The notes: generated by a model from the letters alone, not told the origin. DNA of 64,000 bases from Geobacillus sp. 46C-IIa (GCF_014679505.1 NZ_CP061474.1:1984001-2048000); one strand, 5' to 3'; shown: positions 30,466-40,262, counted from the first letter of the stretch. Numbers and translations are program-made.

Positions 30466-31356
30466 TTAAGGAAGCAAAGCTGTCATCTCATCATATGTTT
30501 CTGGGCGGCGATCACGGTAAAATTGCCACGTATCCCGAACTTCGCGAATCATTTTCTTATTTACTTCGCCGATCACAACTTCATCTTGATCACGGCTTCC
30601 TAAGGATACAAAATTCCCCCTAGGATCAACTAAGTAGGACTGTCCGTAAAATTCACCCATATTCCATGGTGTTTCATATCCAATACGGTTGATGGCAGCT
30701 ACATAATAGCCGTTGGCCACTGCATGAGCGGGTTGCTCTAATTTCCATAAATACTCGGAGAGACCTGCCACTGTAGCAGACGGATTAAACACAATTTCGG
30801 CTCCTTTTAATCCTAAAATTCTTGCTCCTTCAGGGAAGTGGCGGTCGTAACAAATATAGACACCAATCTTGGCAAATGCCGTATCAAATACGGGATATCC
30901 TAAATTGCCCGGTTTAAAATAGAACTTCTCCCAAAATCCGTACCCTTCGTTACCTACACCAACATGAGGGATATGATTTTTTCTATATTTTCCTAAGTAT
31001 GTGCCATCCGCATCAATGACAGCAGCCGTATTATAATAGGTAGCGATCCCCTCTCTTTCGTAAATCGGCAAGACGATGACAACCCCTAGTTGCTTTGCAA
31101 TATTTTGGAACATTTTTGTCGTCGGACCGTTCGGAATTTCTTCTGCCGCGTCATACCACTTCGTATTTTGTTCTGCACAGAAATATGGGCCATAGAAAAT
31201 TTCTTGCAAACAAATGATTTGTGCTCCCCGGTCTTTTGCTTCTCTTACAAGCTTGATATGCTTTTCGATCGCCTTTTCCTTATGAACCTCAACCGGCTCG
31301 TCTCCATGGACATCATGGGATGCTTGAATCAACCCTACGACCACTTGATCGGCCAT
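30466..31356 (-). CDS. pydC: Beta-ureidopropionase (N-carbamoyl-beta-alanine amidohydrolase)
   Basis: A 296-residue nitrilase-superfamily amidase. The Glu-Lys-Cys triad is visible in CLQEIFYGPYF, YRKNHIPH and YICYDRHFPE. It hydrolyses N-carbamoyl-beta-alanine to beta-alanine, CO2 and ammonia, the third step of the pathway. It is the first gene of the operon pydC-preT-preA-hydA-orf76. GAAGGAGTGATC precedes the ATG. Confidence 0.92.
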   Translation of the reverse strand: MADQVVVGLIQASHDVHGDEPVEVHKEKAIEKHIKLVREAKDRGAQIICLQEIFYGPYFCAEQNTKWYDAAEEIPNGPTTKMFQNIAKQLGVVIVLPIYEREGIATYYNTAAVIDADGTYLGKYRKNHIPHVGVGNEGYGFWEKFYFKPGNLGYPVFDTAFAKIGVYICYDRHFPEGARILGLKGAEIVFNPSATVAGLSEYLWKLEQPAHAVANGYYVAAINRIGYETPWNMGEFYGQSYLVDPRGNFVSLGSRDQDEVVIGEVNKKMIREVRDTWQFYRDRRPETYDEMTALLP

Positions 31357-32103
31357 GTTTTGATCACTCCTTCTCTCCCTAGTTTTAATAGGTACTCATG
31401 AGGTCACATTTTTAAATTCGAACTTTAAGAATATTCTATATTGTTAAACTCAAACTTTTCATTATACACTTTGTCACATAATAGAAAACAACGATTGTTC
31501 AGTTTGTCAATTCAAGAGAAAGAAAGCAAGAATCATCATAAGATAAGGATATTTTCACGCTATTTTTCAGCATCATAAACATTTTGGTAATTCCCTGCGT
31601 CAAGGCCGATTATGTTTTCTTCAAAATCACTAGAGAGCCGATCATTTCACAGGGAACGCGACGCAGAAATATCGTCTCTCGAATAGAGAAATCCCGCCAA
31701 CCTTGGCCTTCTCTCCCCTCAAAGGCTACTGCACGGTGAGAAAATGGTGGTTTTTCTCCGTTCCTATAGAAAAGTGATGATGGAACCAACAATATGTTCC
31801 AACGAATAAACCTTAACAGTGACCATTTTTCAAACTGACTAGTAACAAGAGGCATCCATTTTCACAATCCTTCAGGACATATGCCCCAGGACGACAGATT
31901 CACAAAAATGATGAACAAATGGCCTTCTTTGGCAAGCGTTCTATATCCCACAAATGTTATGGAAGGGTTGCATTTTACATAATGGATAGATTCTATCCCT
32001 ATTTATTTAACAATACGTATAATGAAAATCATATTTATGGAAGATAAAATTTTCACAAAATTGAAAACTTATTTATGGATATTATTAAAAAAGGAGGATG
32101 CAA
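31357..32103. promoter_or_regulatory. Divergent control region between pydC and the NCS1 permease
   Basis: This 747-base AT-rich stretch has no gene I can support. It must contain the pydC promoter on the minus strand (TATAAT near 31455-31460 is a candidate) and the permease promoter on the plus strand (TATAAT near 32018-32023). A perfect 7-1-7 palindrome GGATAGA-T-TCTATCC at 31984-31998 lies just upstream of the latter and could be an operator. A minus-strand frame of 81 codons at 31610-31855 lacks a ribosome site. Confidence 0.5.
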
Positions 32104-33612
32104 ATGAAGACACAGATTGAACAAAATGGGATTGTCGCCTTAACTGAGGAAGCTGCCCAGGCAGTCAGTGGAAGTCATTTATGGAACGATGATTTGCGCC
32201 CAACAACCCTGAAAGAACACTCATGGAAGGGGATCAATTTTGCTACCTTATGGATTGGAATGTGCCTATGTATTCCCTCATACACCATGGCTAGCGGTAT
32301 GATCGCTTTGGGCATGAACTGGTGGCAGGCTGTAGGCACCATTTTTCTCGGCAATGTCATCGTCCTTATTCCCATTCTATTAAACTCGCATGCGGGTACA
32401 AAATTTGGGATTCCTTACCCTGTGTTTGCCAGGCTTTGGTTTGGAGATAAAGGTGCACATATCCCCGCTCTAGCTCGAGCCATTGTTGCCGCTGGTTGGT
32501 TTGGAATTAATACTTGGATTGGGACGGAAGCGATCGATACATTACTTCGAGCCACATTTCCTTCTTGGGGCAACCTTCCAGGACACACTGCCATCATATT
32601 TGCCTTATTCTGGGCGCTAAATATCAGTATCGCCTATAAAGGTCCAGAAGCAATCAAAAAATTAAGCGCTATCGCCGCCCCCGTTGTCGGAGTTTCCGCG
32701 ATCATCTTACTCATTTGGGCACTTACCAATGCGGGAGGATGGGGACCAATTTTAGAAACCCCTTCAAAATTTGAAACTACCGGTGACTTTTTAAAAGTCT
32801 TCTTCCCCTCTTTAACCGGTGTAATCGGCTTTTGGGCTACACTCGCTTTGAATATTCCGGATTTTTGTCGATACGCACAAAGTCAAAAATCACAAATGAT
32901 TGCGCAAAGCATTTCTTTGCCAGTTACAATGACTGTATTCTCTTTTATTGGCATCGCAGTCACTTCCGCAACTATTTTGATTTTTGGTCAAGCGCTTTGG
33001 GATCCGGTACAACTGTTGGCCAAATTTCCTCCATTTGTCATTCTATTGGGGACTATCATCATTGTCATTTCTTCCATAACGATCAATATTGGCGCCAATG
33101 TTGTTGCTCCTGCTCGTGCAATTGAAAACCTATATCCTAAACGAATTACGTTTGGAATGGGAGCCATTATCACAGGTTTGTTCGCTATTTTGCTTCAACC
33201 ATGGTACATCATGTCTAATTTTGGTAATTACATTTTTGGATGGCTTGGCACTTATGCTGCTTTACTTGGACCGATTGATGGAATTGCTATTGCTGATTAT
33301 TGGCTTGTGCGCCGCAGACAGCTGCATCTAAAGGAGTTATACGAGCCAAATGGTCGTTACAGCTATGCAAATGGATTTAACAAAAACGGAGTATATGCAT
33401 TAGTTATTGGAGTCGCCATTCCTGTGTTAGGTTTATTCATCCCGTCCCTTCGCTTTCTTTGGGATAACGCATGGACATTCGGATTGTTTATTGCGATCAT
33501 CTTATACACATACTTAATGAGAGGAGATCAAAGTATATTAAAAGAAGGAGAATATAAACAAATTACTGTATTCCAATCCGAACATCACACTCATACGGAG
33601 ATGGCAAAATAA
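32104..33612 (+). CDS. NCS1 family nucleobase:cation symporter
   Basis: A 502-residue permease with about twelve hydrophobic segments, of the NCS1 family (uracil, allantoin, hydantoin and cytosine carriers). Signature regions are NDDLRPTT, a hallmark of the uracil/allantoin branch, ATLWIGMCLCIPSYTMASGMI (split at the helix start) and FARLWFGDKGAHIPALARA. It probably imports uracil or a related pyrimidine for the cluster. The second ATG, at 32104, is placed correctly behind AAGGAGG. Confidence 0.92.
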   Translation: MKTQIEQNGIVALTEEAAQAVSGSHLWNDDLRPTTLKEHSWKGINFATLWIGMCLCIPSYTMASGMIALGMNWWQAVGTIFLGNVIVLIPILLNSHAGTKFGIPYPVFARLWFGDKGAHIPALARAIVAAGWFGINTWIGTEAIDTLLRATFPSWGNLPGHTAIIFALFWALNISIAYKGPEAIKKLSAIAAPVVGVSAIILLIWALTNAGGWGPILETPSKFETTGDFLKVFFPSLTGVIGFWATLALNIPDFCRYAQSQKSQMIAQSISLPVTMTVFSFIGIAVTSATILIFGQALWDPVQLLAKFPPFVILLGTIIIVISSITINIGANVVAPARAIENLYPKRITFGMGAIITGLFAILLQPWYIMSNFGNYIFGWLGTYAALLGPIDGIAIADYWLVRRRQLHLKELYEPNGRYSYANGFNKNGVYALVIGVAIPVLGLFIPSLRFLWDNAWTFGLFIAIILYTYLMRGDQSILKEGEYKQITVFQSEHHTHTEMAK

Positions 33613-33687
33613 CCACTGTCTTTTCCTCCTATATCATGCTGACTCGATGTAAACCTAACCGCCCAACCATGAACGACATCCATACTC

Positions 33688-33726
33688 AACAGCAATAGCG
33701 CCTTGTTCTGAGGCGCTGTTGTCTTT
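33688..33726 (+). terminator. Likely terminator of the NCS1 permease
   Basis: AGCGCC pairs with GGCGCT and the outer AACAGC with GCTGTT; GTCTTTG follows. The T-run is short, so it may be a weak terminator. Bases 33727-33890 hold the leader of the next gene. Confidence 0.5.
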
Positions 33727-33890
33727 GTAAACGAATAGCCTATCTCTCTCCCCAGCTTCGCCCAAACCACATCCACTCAAACACCCAAACGTGACAACTT
33801 TTCAAACTTCCGCCGGTACCTATATACATGGATGATCCCACGTTGTATACTGACATTGAGAATGATTTCACAAACCAGGGGGCCTAAACC

Positions 33891-34199
33891 ATGATTGTCC
33901 ACGAACTGATGGACATGGAACATTTATTTGTCGAACAATTGCAGGAAGGTTACTACATCATCCACGAAACGTACCAAAACGTGCTCGTTGAACCAGAAGG
34001 CGATGACGTTGTCCGGCAAGTGGATGCTGGAACCGAAGAAGTTGTCACCGTTGTGTTTGATCCAGGCAGCGAGTATTCACCGATTTGTCTTGATACGTAC
34101 ACATTTGTCGACGGCATTCCGTCGTTAACCGAGCTGAAAGAAACGATTGCCGCCGAGTATGACGTGTTTGTCAACCATCATCGCGCGGCATCCTTGTAG
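33891..34199 (+). CDS. Acidic 102-residue protein of unknown function
   Basis: I do not recognise this protein. It is strongly acidic (EGDDVVRQVDAGTEEVV), has no membrane segment, and alternates charged helices with beta-like stretches. An AGGGGGCC site sits seven bases before the ATG, codon use is like the core genes, and the frame has no competing start. It stands alone between the permease and the methyltransferase terminator. Confidence 0.7.
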   Translation: MIVHELMDMEHLFVEQLQEGYYIIHETYQNVLVEPEGDDVVRQVDAGTEEVVTVVFDPGSEYSPICLDTYTFVDGIPSLTELKETIAAEYDVFVNHHRAASL

Positions 34200-34310
34200 C
34201 CGTTGCCCATAAAGACAGCATCCATAGGGGAAGCCGCGTCCAGTCTGGCAAGAAATGCACCCCCATGACCGCGGCCGAACCAAGGACGAGAACACGCCGC
34301 AAAACTGTTT

Positions 34311-34352
34311 AGAAAAGAAACGAGCCCGTTCGCTTAGCGAGCGGGCTCGTTT
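34311..34352 (-). terminator. Terminator overlapping the methyltransferase stop
   Basis: AAACGAGCCCG pairs with CGGGCTCGTTT and CTTTTC follows on the minus strand. The upstream arm lies in the last codons of the methyltransferase gene and the stop codon is in the loop. Confidence 0.88.
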
Positions 34353-35776
34353 GATTTCCGTTCAATTTGAAACACTTTAAAGCCGATATCGAGCTCCGTC
34401 TTCCCTGTTTCCCGTACGAGTTTCTCCCCCGCGCGACGGATGCGCTCACGGCCGATGTCGCAAATCGTCCGCAATCCGGCTTGATATGCCTCAGACGTTT
34501 TCGCCGTCTGTTCAGGAAGCTGCACCATGATGAACGACCGCCGTCCCCCGTCTTCAGCGTTTTGCTGCATAACCGCATGAGCGGTCGTCGCCGAGCCAGA
34601 AAAAAAATCGAGGATGATGTCATCGGCCTTCGTTGTCAACGCCACCATGCGCTGAATGAGCTTAACCGGCTTTGGGTAATCCATCACCGCCACCCCGTCA
34701 AACAGCTCCTTCAGCTCCTTTTTTGCCTCCTGCGAGTGGGACACCTCGTCATGCGTCCAGACCGTGAGCGGTGTCATCGTCGGTTTCACCTCGCGCAAAA
34801 ACCGCTTTAGGCGCGGCACTCCGTTTCCATCCTTGCCAAACCAAATGCGGTTGTCCGCCGCCAACTCGGCGAAGCGCTCTTTCGTCACCCGCCAACAATA
34901 CCCGTTCGGCGGAGAAACAACCCGGCCGCCTGGGGTCACGATGTCATAAACTTTTTCCGGAATCGGCGGACCGACCGACAAATCGCCGGACGTCCACGGC
35001 CCGCGCGGGTCATTGTCTGGGTTGGCATACCGCCCATCCGCTTCCGGATGGCGCGGCAAGCCATACCAGGCGAGTCGGTCGATGTTTTTCGCGTAGCACA
35101 AAATGAAGTCATGATTGCGAGAGGCGAACTTGTTCATGTTCACCGGCGAAAACGCCCGCTGCCAAATGAACGTCGCGACAAAATTGCGCTCGCCGAAAAT
35201 TTCATCACACATTTTTTTCAAATTCGCCTGTTCCGTATCATCAATAGAGATAAAGATCGCCCCTGTCTCGGCCAACAACGCCTTCGCCGCCCAAAGGCGC
35301 GGGTACATCATGTTGAGCCAGCCGGCATGAACGCGTGCTTCCTCCGCTTCCCCACCCCCCGCAGAAGCCAGTTGTTTCCTTTTGCGCCAATTGTCTTTGT
35401 ACGTCAACGCCTTTCCCGTATTATACGGCGGGTCAATGTAAATCATTTGCACGCTTCCTTCATGCGACGCCCGCAACAGCTTGAGCGCTTCCAAATTGTC
35501 TCCTTCAATATACCAATTGTTCGTCGTTTCCCACCGCTCGCTTGCCGCCCGGTCGGGCCGCAGCACTCCCGTGGCGGGCATCTCCGCCAACCGCTTCGCC
35601 TCCGCTTTTCCCGGCCACGCAAACTCATACACTTCGTCCCCCGCCTGGCAGCCAAGCGCCTTTTTCAGCCGCTCCCAGTCGATCGCCTCGCCTGCCATCG
35701 CTTCCGGAAAAAGCTCCTTGACCAGTTCAAGCTTCGCACCTGTTGCCCCTTTCGTTCTCCTGCCGCCGTTTGCCAT
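34334..35776 (-). CDS. Type III-like (Mod) DNA methyltransferase, apparently orphan
   Basis: A 480-residue amino-methyltransferase of the beta arrangement: the catalytic IDPPYNTGKALTY comes first (about residue 107) and the SAM motif LDFFSGSATTAHAV later (about residue 405). The middle should be the target-recognition domain. The motif order and the tail IGFKVFQIER fit type III Mod subunits, which methylate adenine on one strand, although 480 residues is short for Mod. No Res helicase is adjacent. The frame is open for 108 codons upstream, but the GAGGGGGC site and the start MANGGRR support 35776. Confidence 0.9.
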   Translation of the reverse strand: MANGGRRTKGATGAKLELVKELFPEAMAGEAIDWERLKKALGCQAGDEVYEFAWPGKAEAKRLAEMPATGVLRPDRAASERWETTNNWYIEGDNLEALKLLRASHEGSVQMIYIDPPYNTGKALTYKDNWRKRKQLASAGGGEAEEARVHAGWLNMMYPRLWAAKALLAETGAIFISIDDTEQANLKKMCDEIFGERNFVATFIWQRAFSPVNMNKFASRNHDFILCYAKNIDRLAWYGLPRHPEADGRYANPDNDPRGPWTSGDLSVGPPIPEKVYDIVTPGGRVVSPPNGYCWRVTKERFAELAADNRIWFGKDGNGVPRLKRFLREVKPTMTPLTVWTHDEVSHSQEAKKELKELFDGVAVMDYPKPVKLIQRMVALTTKADDIILDFFSGSATTAHAVMQQNAEDGGRRSFIMVQLPEQTAKTSEAYQAGLRTICDIGRERIRRAGEKLVRETGKTELDIGFKVFQIERKSNEPAR

Positions 35777-36334
35777 AGCACGCCCCCTCTCCCTACGCCG
35801 CCTTGCCCGCGGCGTTTTTTGTCCGCGAAAAGAGATCGTATTTCCAATATTTCGCCATGGCAAACGGTTTTCCTGCCACAATTTTAGCCAAAAAACACTC
35901 CCGCCTCCTGCGAACGGAAGCGGGGCATAGAATTCTTCATGAGAAGCGATTCTCTTGCAACGCAAGAGAATCCGCCCATCGGATACTAAAATGTTTGTTT
36001 CAATCCTCTGAACGAGGCCATCTCCCCTCAGGAGCACGTTCATTTTACCACTGATTTTCCAAGGCAGTATGGGACATTTTTGCCCCCCTTTCCCCCTCAA
36101 AAAAACAAAATACAGTTATGTCAACTTATACGGTTGACCTAAATCGCTAACTGTTCAAACCACTGATAAATCAAGATAATGTTTCGTTTTACGAAAGAAA
36201 AACAACCATGCACACCTCCCCTGTTTTTGGACCGTGCACCGCGCAACATGCGCGGGAACGAACCAAACTGGTCGGACGGGGAAGGCGGCATGGCAGCCGG
36301 AGCAGTCGACAGCGGCGCTATTCCTTTTTCCATC
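35777..36334. other. Gap between methyltransferase and helicase genes
   Basis: No gene is supported in these 558 bases. There is a perfect hairpin, GATTCTCTTGC-AAC-GCAAGAGAATC, at 35948-35972, with no T-run on either side. The minus-strand frame that continues upstream of the methyltransferase has no ribosome site and codes an unlikely composition. Confidence 0.6.
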
Positions 36335-39300
36335 TTAATGGTTGCGGGAAGACACCTGATCGAACACGCGGCGACCGACCCGATACATGTGCAGGACGGC
36401 ACCGTCGACAACGAACGTTTGGGCTTCTCCGTGCTTTGATGCATAGTGCTCAAGACCCAACATAAAGTTGACCCCTTCGCGATACTCGTCGTCATCTAGC
36501 ACGTGCAGCGAGGGGGACAGCAGATGGCGGGAAAGGAAAAGAATCGTCTTTTTCCGCGCGCGTGTGAGCGAGACGTTCAATCGGTTGAGGCTGTAGATGA
36601 ACTCCCCTTCCATCGCGGCCAATTCCGGGTCGGCGACGCCGTAGCTGATGATCGCCGCTTCTGCCTCTTGCCCCTGCATTTTGTCAACCGTATCGACGAA
36701 AAACGGCGGGCGCAGCCCTTCGCGTTCAAGCGCACGGCGGATGGCGCGGATTTGCGCCCGATGCGGCGAGATGATGAACAGACCGCGACGCCAAAACGCC
36801 TTGTCGCCGTCTGGCGCATCATGATATCGTTTTCCGTCACCATCCAACAACCGCTCCCGAAGCGTTTTCGTTATACTCGCCACCCAACGCGCTTCCACCT
36901 CGTTTTCTTGCGCACCGTACACGCCGTCATACGTGCAGACGACAAGCGGATAGTCGGGATCGATCGCCGCTTCCACCCATTCATCGGCAGTTGGAGCGCC
37001 GGCGAGCGCCAGCGTTTGCTCGGCAATTTGGCGGTTGAACGCCGTATAGTCCCGCCCGTAAATCTGATCGGCCGGATAGCGGCAGAGCGCCTCATTCATG
37101 CGGAAGTTATCCGTCAACTGGCAAGTGAGCTGCTTCTCTACGTCCGCGTCAAACAGCAGGCGGAAAATCGATTCGAACAAAGGCGGATCCCCTTCAGCGC
37201 TCTTGTACGCTCCTTGGATAATCGGCGGCAGTTGGAAATGGTCGCCGACAATGAGCAGCCTTCCTGCCTTTTTCACATGACGGAGCGCCAGCAGCGAGTC
37301 AGCGACCCGAATTTGCGACGCTTCGTCAAGCACAACGACGTCAAATTCGCCACCTAGCACCCCTTTTTCATGCGCTCGTTGGATGCCGTACAGCGTGGCA
37401 CCAAGCACGCTATGGCGGCCGCTGTCAAGCCATTCCTGAACTTTGCTGTCTGCCAGTTCGGCGATCCCTTTGACATGTTCCGTCTGAACCGCACCGAGCT
37501 TGGCGATGTCTGCCTTTCCTTGCGGCACAAGCTCCTGAACTTTGCGCAGGACGTTTTCGATCGCTGCATGGGTGAAGCCGGAAATGAGAATGGAGAGCTT
37601 CCGTCCCCGCTTTTCATAAAATTCCATCAGCAGGCGAAGGGCAGCGGCGATAAAATGCGTTTTCCCAGTGCCAGGCGGCCCCCAAACGAGCGTCAACGTA
37701 TAATGGAGAAGGTGGAGAAACGCTTGGCGCTGGCTTTTCGTCAGCCCGCTTTGACGGAGAAGCGCCTTGACTTCGTCTACTTCCCAGTTTCGCCGAAACG
37801 TCTTTCGATAGCGGAGCGGGGCGCGAATCAACTCCACAATGCGATGATGTTCCTGATCCAACTCCCGCAGCGCCCGCAAGACGCGCGCCGTTGTGAAGTC
37901 GGCGTACCGCAGCGACAGTGAATAATTCCTTCCTTTTACAAGCGGGAAACGGTCAAGCCATTTCGGCAACTCGAGTTCAAGTTCAGTCGTCTTGCCATCG
38001 TCATTAATGGCGCGAATGCGAGTAAAGTACAAGTTGGCCCCCTTCGGCGCTGACCAGTCACCTGCGTATTTCATATCAGGAAACGTCTGTTGCGCTTTTT
38101 CCCCTTCCTCACTGCATTCCGTCAGCAGCCAGTTCGCTTTTTGATCGACCGCTTCCAACGCCTGCCGATTGTTCAACCGGAACCGCCCGTCACCAAGGTA
38201 CGTGATATGAAGCGTAACCCCTGTTTCGAGACGCTCAGCAAGCGGGAGCGAGCGGCGATGACGAATATCCAAGTAGTTTAATAGCGCCTCGTAGCGCGCC
38301 ATAAACGCTAACTTCGAAATAAGTGGATCGCAGTAATGAGCCGAAGCGGGAAAACGAAATTTTTCTGGCCAAACAGCGAGCGGAGAAGGCTGGATGTTGG
38401 CGGCCCAAGCGCGGATGCCTTGAATGATGCTGTGAGCGGCCCAAAGGCGGCGGCTCAGCTCCTTCGCAACGGCTTCCCTTTTTTCTTCGTCCCCCGTTTG
38501 CCATGCGTCGTGCAAGACATCCATTTTCATGGCGTTTGTCAAACGAAACGAAAAACGCTCATTCGCCCGATACAGAAACGGTGAAGCGCTGTAAGCGGCG
38601 ATATACGTCGACAAGTCCTCAAGACGGTAAGCGACATGCACAGGCAGAGCGAATAGCTGGCTCACTGCGGTTGTCAGGACAACGACAGGCAGCGGAACCA
38701 TCTCGCTTGGGTGATCGCTGGCACTTGCTAATGAGCTGCAATGAAAATAAGACAGCAACCGAACGGCTTTTTCTTGATATTCCGGATCGAACAAAAGCTC
38801 TTGAAGCAACTGTTGCACATTGTCCCATTCATAATTGTCGACGACATACGCCTGAACCGATTTTTGCGCTCGCCACTCTCGCCCCCGGTTATAATCGTGC
38901 ACCGTCTGAAGCAAACGATCAAGCGCATCCGTCAACTTTCGTCCAACCTCATCGCATTCCTCAAACGAACCGGCGATCACATGATGCATTTCCGATCCCG
39001 TTCCAAACACATCTGCCCCGCCGACGCGGTACAGCGATGCGGCTGTGATCTTTCCCGTCGACGGATCGCGCTGGGCGGTGAAAATCAGACGGATGTCCTC
39101 CCATTTGGGCATATCCGCTACGACGCGATCGTGCGGAATGACTTTTTCTTCAACAATGGCCGCAAGCTGGGTTTCAAGCCGCCGAAGTTGACGCGTAAGT
39201 CCGGCGTTTTGTTTCAGCACATGCCTGTTTTCTTGACGCTCAAGAAATTGGCGAAACTCACCGAGAGTCTCAGGCAGCTTCCGCTCGCGGATAAAGCGGG

Positions 39301-40105
39301 ACGCGTGGCTGGATAAGTACGGAACGAGGGAGATATGCGACTGTTCCCGCGCTTTGTCTAAACAATAATTGTAAAACGGACACCATTCACACCGGTAATC
39401 CAAGTGCCAAAACAGCTCATCGGGCGGCTTCTCGGCCAGTGCCGGCAGTTCGTCGGCCAAAAGCGGTTCGACATACGGGATCAACTGACTGATATCGGCC
39501 GTTTGCGGCTGTCCGGTTTTGTACGTCCATACCCCCGCTTCGCGCCAATCCACGTTGCCCCTAATGCCGTGCTCCTCTAACACCGAGGACAAAATCAAGG
39601 CGTACAACGCTGTTTGTACGCGATGGGACAGCTTCAACACGTCTGATGATTTGATGTCGATGATGCGAAATACAAAGCCGTCTTGCCCCGGAATACACTC
39701 AATCAAATCCGGACGGCACGCCGCAAACCGGATCACCTCTGAATCCAACCCGTACCGTTCATAAAAGCGCGGCGGCGCGATCAATGTCGGCTGATACAAA
39801 TACCGCTTGCTCGGCCTCTTGAGTTCTTTGATCGTCTCTTCTCCATCCAAATAACAATGGGAAAGCGGCGCTCCAGTCCTTCGCTCCCCCATCTTCACCT
39901 GGCCCGCCAAATGGGTCAAAATCACTTCCTCTTCCCACTCCACTCCGCGGTGCAGCACGCTCTCATGAGCCGCAGGCTGTTGAAACAGCTGTTCAGGCAC
40001 ATCGAGCTCCCCGCGCCGTTCTTTTGCCAACGACTGAAAGTAAAAATTCCGCTCGCATTCATGGTAAACATAGCTGGCGATTTTTGCAGGAGAAACGTAA
40101 AGCAT
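36335..40105 (-). CDS. Fused iron-sulfur RecB/Cas4-like nuclease and SF1B (Dna2/Upf1-like) helicase
   Basis: A 1256-residue protein. The N-terminal 300 residues form a RecB-family nuclease of the TM0106 type: YHECERNF and CEWCPFYNYC supply the iron-sulfur cysteines, and RPDLIECI with FRIIDIKSS the metal-binding acids. The C-terminal 500 residues are an SF1B helicase with GPPGTGKTHFIAA (Walker A), VVLDEASQI (Walker B), GDHFQLPPI, MQGQEAEAAI and SLTRARKKTILF. The plan resembles Dna2. Likely roles are DNA end processing or defence; neither is proven. The start at 40105 follows AAGGGATGG. Confidence 0.9.
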   Translation of the reverse strand: MLYVSPAKIASYVYHECERNFYFQSLAKERRGELDVPEQLFQQPAAHESVLHRGVEWEEEVILTHLAGQVKMGERRTGAPLSHCYLDGEETIKELKRPSKRYLYQPTLIAPPRFYERYGLDSEVIRFAACRPDLIECIPGQDGFVFRIIDIKSSDVLKLSHRVQTALYALILSSVLEEHGIRGNVDWREAGVWTYKTGQPQTADISQLIPYVEPLLADELPALAEKPPDELFWHLDYRCEWCPFYNYCLDKAREQSHISLVPYLSSHASRFIRERKLPETLGEFRQFLERQENRHVLKQNAGLTRQLRRLETQLAAIVEEKVIPHDRVVADMPKWEDIRLIFTAQRDPSTGKITAASLYRVGGADVFGTGSEMHHVIAGSFEECDEVGRKLTDALDRLLQTVHDYNRGREWRAQKSVQAYVVDNYEWDNVQQLLQELLFDPEYQEKAVRLLSYFHCSSLASASDHPSEMVPLPVVVLTTAVSQLFALPVHVAYRLEDLSTYIAAYSASPFLYRANERFSFRLTNAMKMDVLHDAWQTGDEEKREAVAKELSRRLWAAHSIIQGIRAWAANIQPSPLAVWPEKFRFPASAHYCDPLISKLAFMARYEALLNYLDIRHRRSLPLAERLETGVTLHITYLGDGRFRLNNRQALEAVDQKANWLLTECSEEGEKAQQTFPDMKYAGDWSAPKGANLYFTRIRAINDDGKTTELELELPKWLDRFPLVKGRNYSLSLRYADFTTARVLRALRELDQEHHRIVELIRAPLRYRKTFRRNWEVDEVKALLRQSGLTKSQRQAFLHLLHYTLTLVWGPPGTGKTHFIAAALRLLMEFYEKRGRKLSILISGFTHAAIENVLRKVQELVPQGKADIAKLGAVQTEHVKGIAELADSKVQEWLDSGRHSVLGATLYGIQRAHEKGVLGGEFDVVVLDEASQIRVADSLLALRHVKKAGRLLIVGDHFQLPPIIQGAYKSAEGDPPLFESIFRLLFDADVEKQLTCQLTDNFRMNEALCRYPADQIYGRDYTAFNRQIAEQTLALAGAPTADEWVEAAIDPDYPLVVCTYDGVYGAQENEVEARWVASITKTLRERLLDGDGKRYHDAPDGDKAFWRRGLFIISPHRAQIRAIRRALEREGLRPPFFVDTVDKMQGQEAEAAIISYGVADPELAAMEGEFIYSLNRLNVSLTRARKKTILFLSRHLLSPSLHVLDDDEYREGVNFMLGLEHYASKHGEAQTFVVDGAVLHMYRVGRRVFDQVSSRNH

Positions 40106-40246
40106 ACATCCATCCCTTTCCTTGACTCTAAACAATGTCGGCCGACGCCTATGCTGAAATTTGTCATTTTGTTCAATCATTGTATCATATGTTTATGCAC
40201 ATTCCTATATACACCATTCCTGCCTGTCCGACAAGAACATACGTGC

Positions 40247-40262
40247 TATAATGGGGGGGGGG
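40247..40262 (+). promoter_or_regulatory. -10 box running into a G10 tract
   Basis: TATAAT at 40247-40252 is followed directly by ten G residues (40253-40262). The expected start of transcription falls inside the tract. Slippage of the polymerase or of replication there could change expression of the coiled-coil gene. No good -35 box is seen. Confidence 0.5.

Noticed and set aside
31610..31855. Minus-strand frame of 81 codons in the pydC-permease gap
   Set aside because: No ribosome site, no recognisable motif, and AT-rich regulatory surroundings.
35995..36010. GTTTCAATCC motif resembling the end of a thermophile CRISPR repeat
   Set aside because: Only one partial copy is present, with no second repeat or spacer pattern.
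35777..36100. 108-codon N-terminal extension of the methyltransferase
   Set aside because: A strong ribosome site lies at the inner start, and the extension crosses a perfect hairpin and has no domain features.
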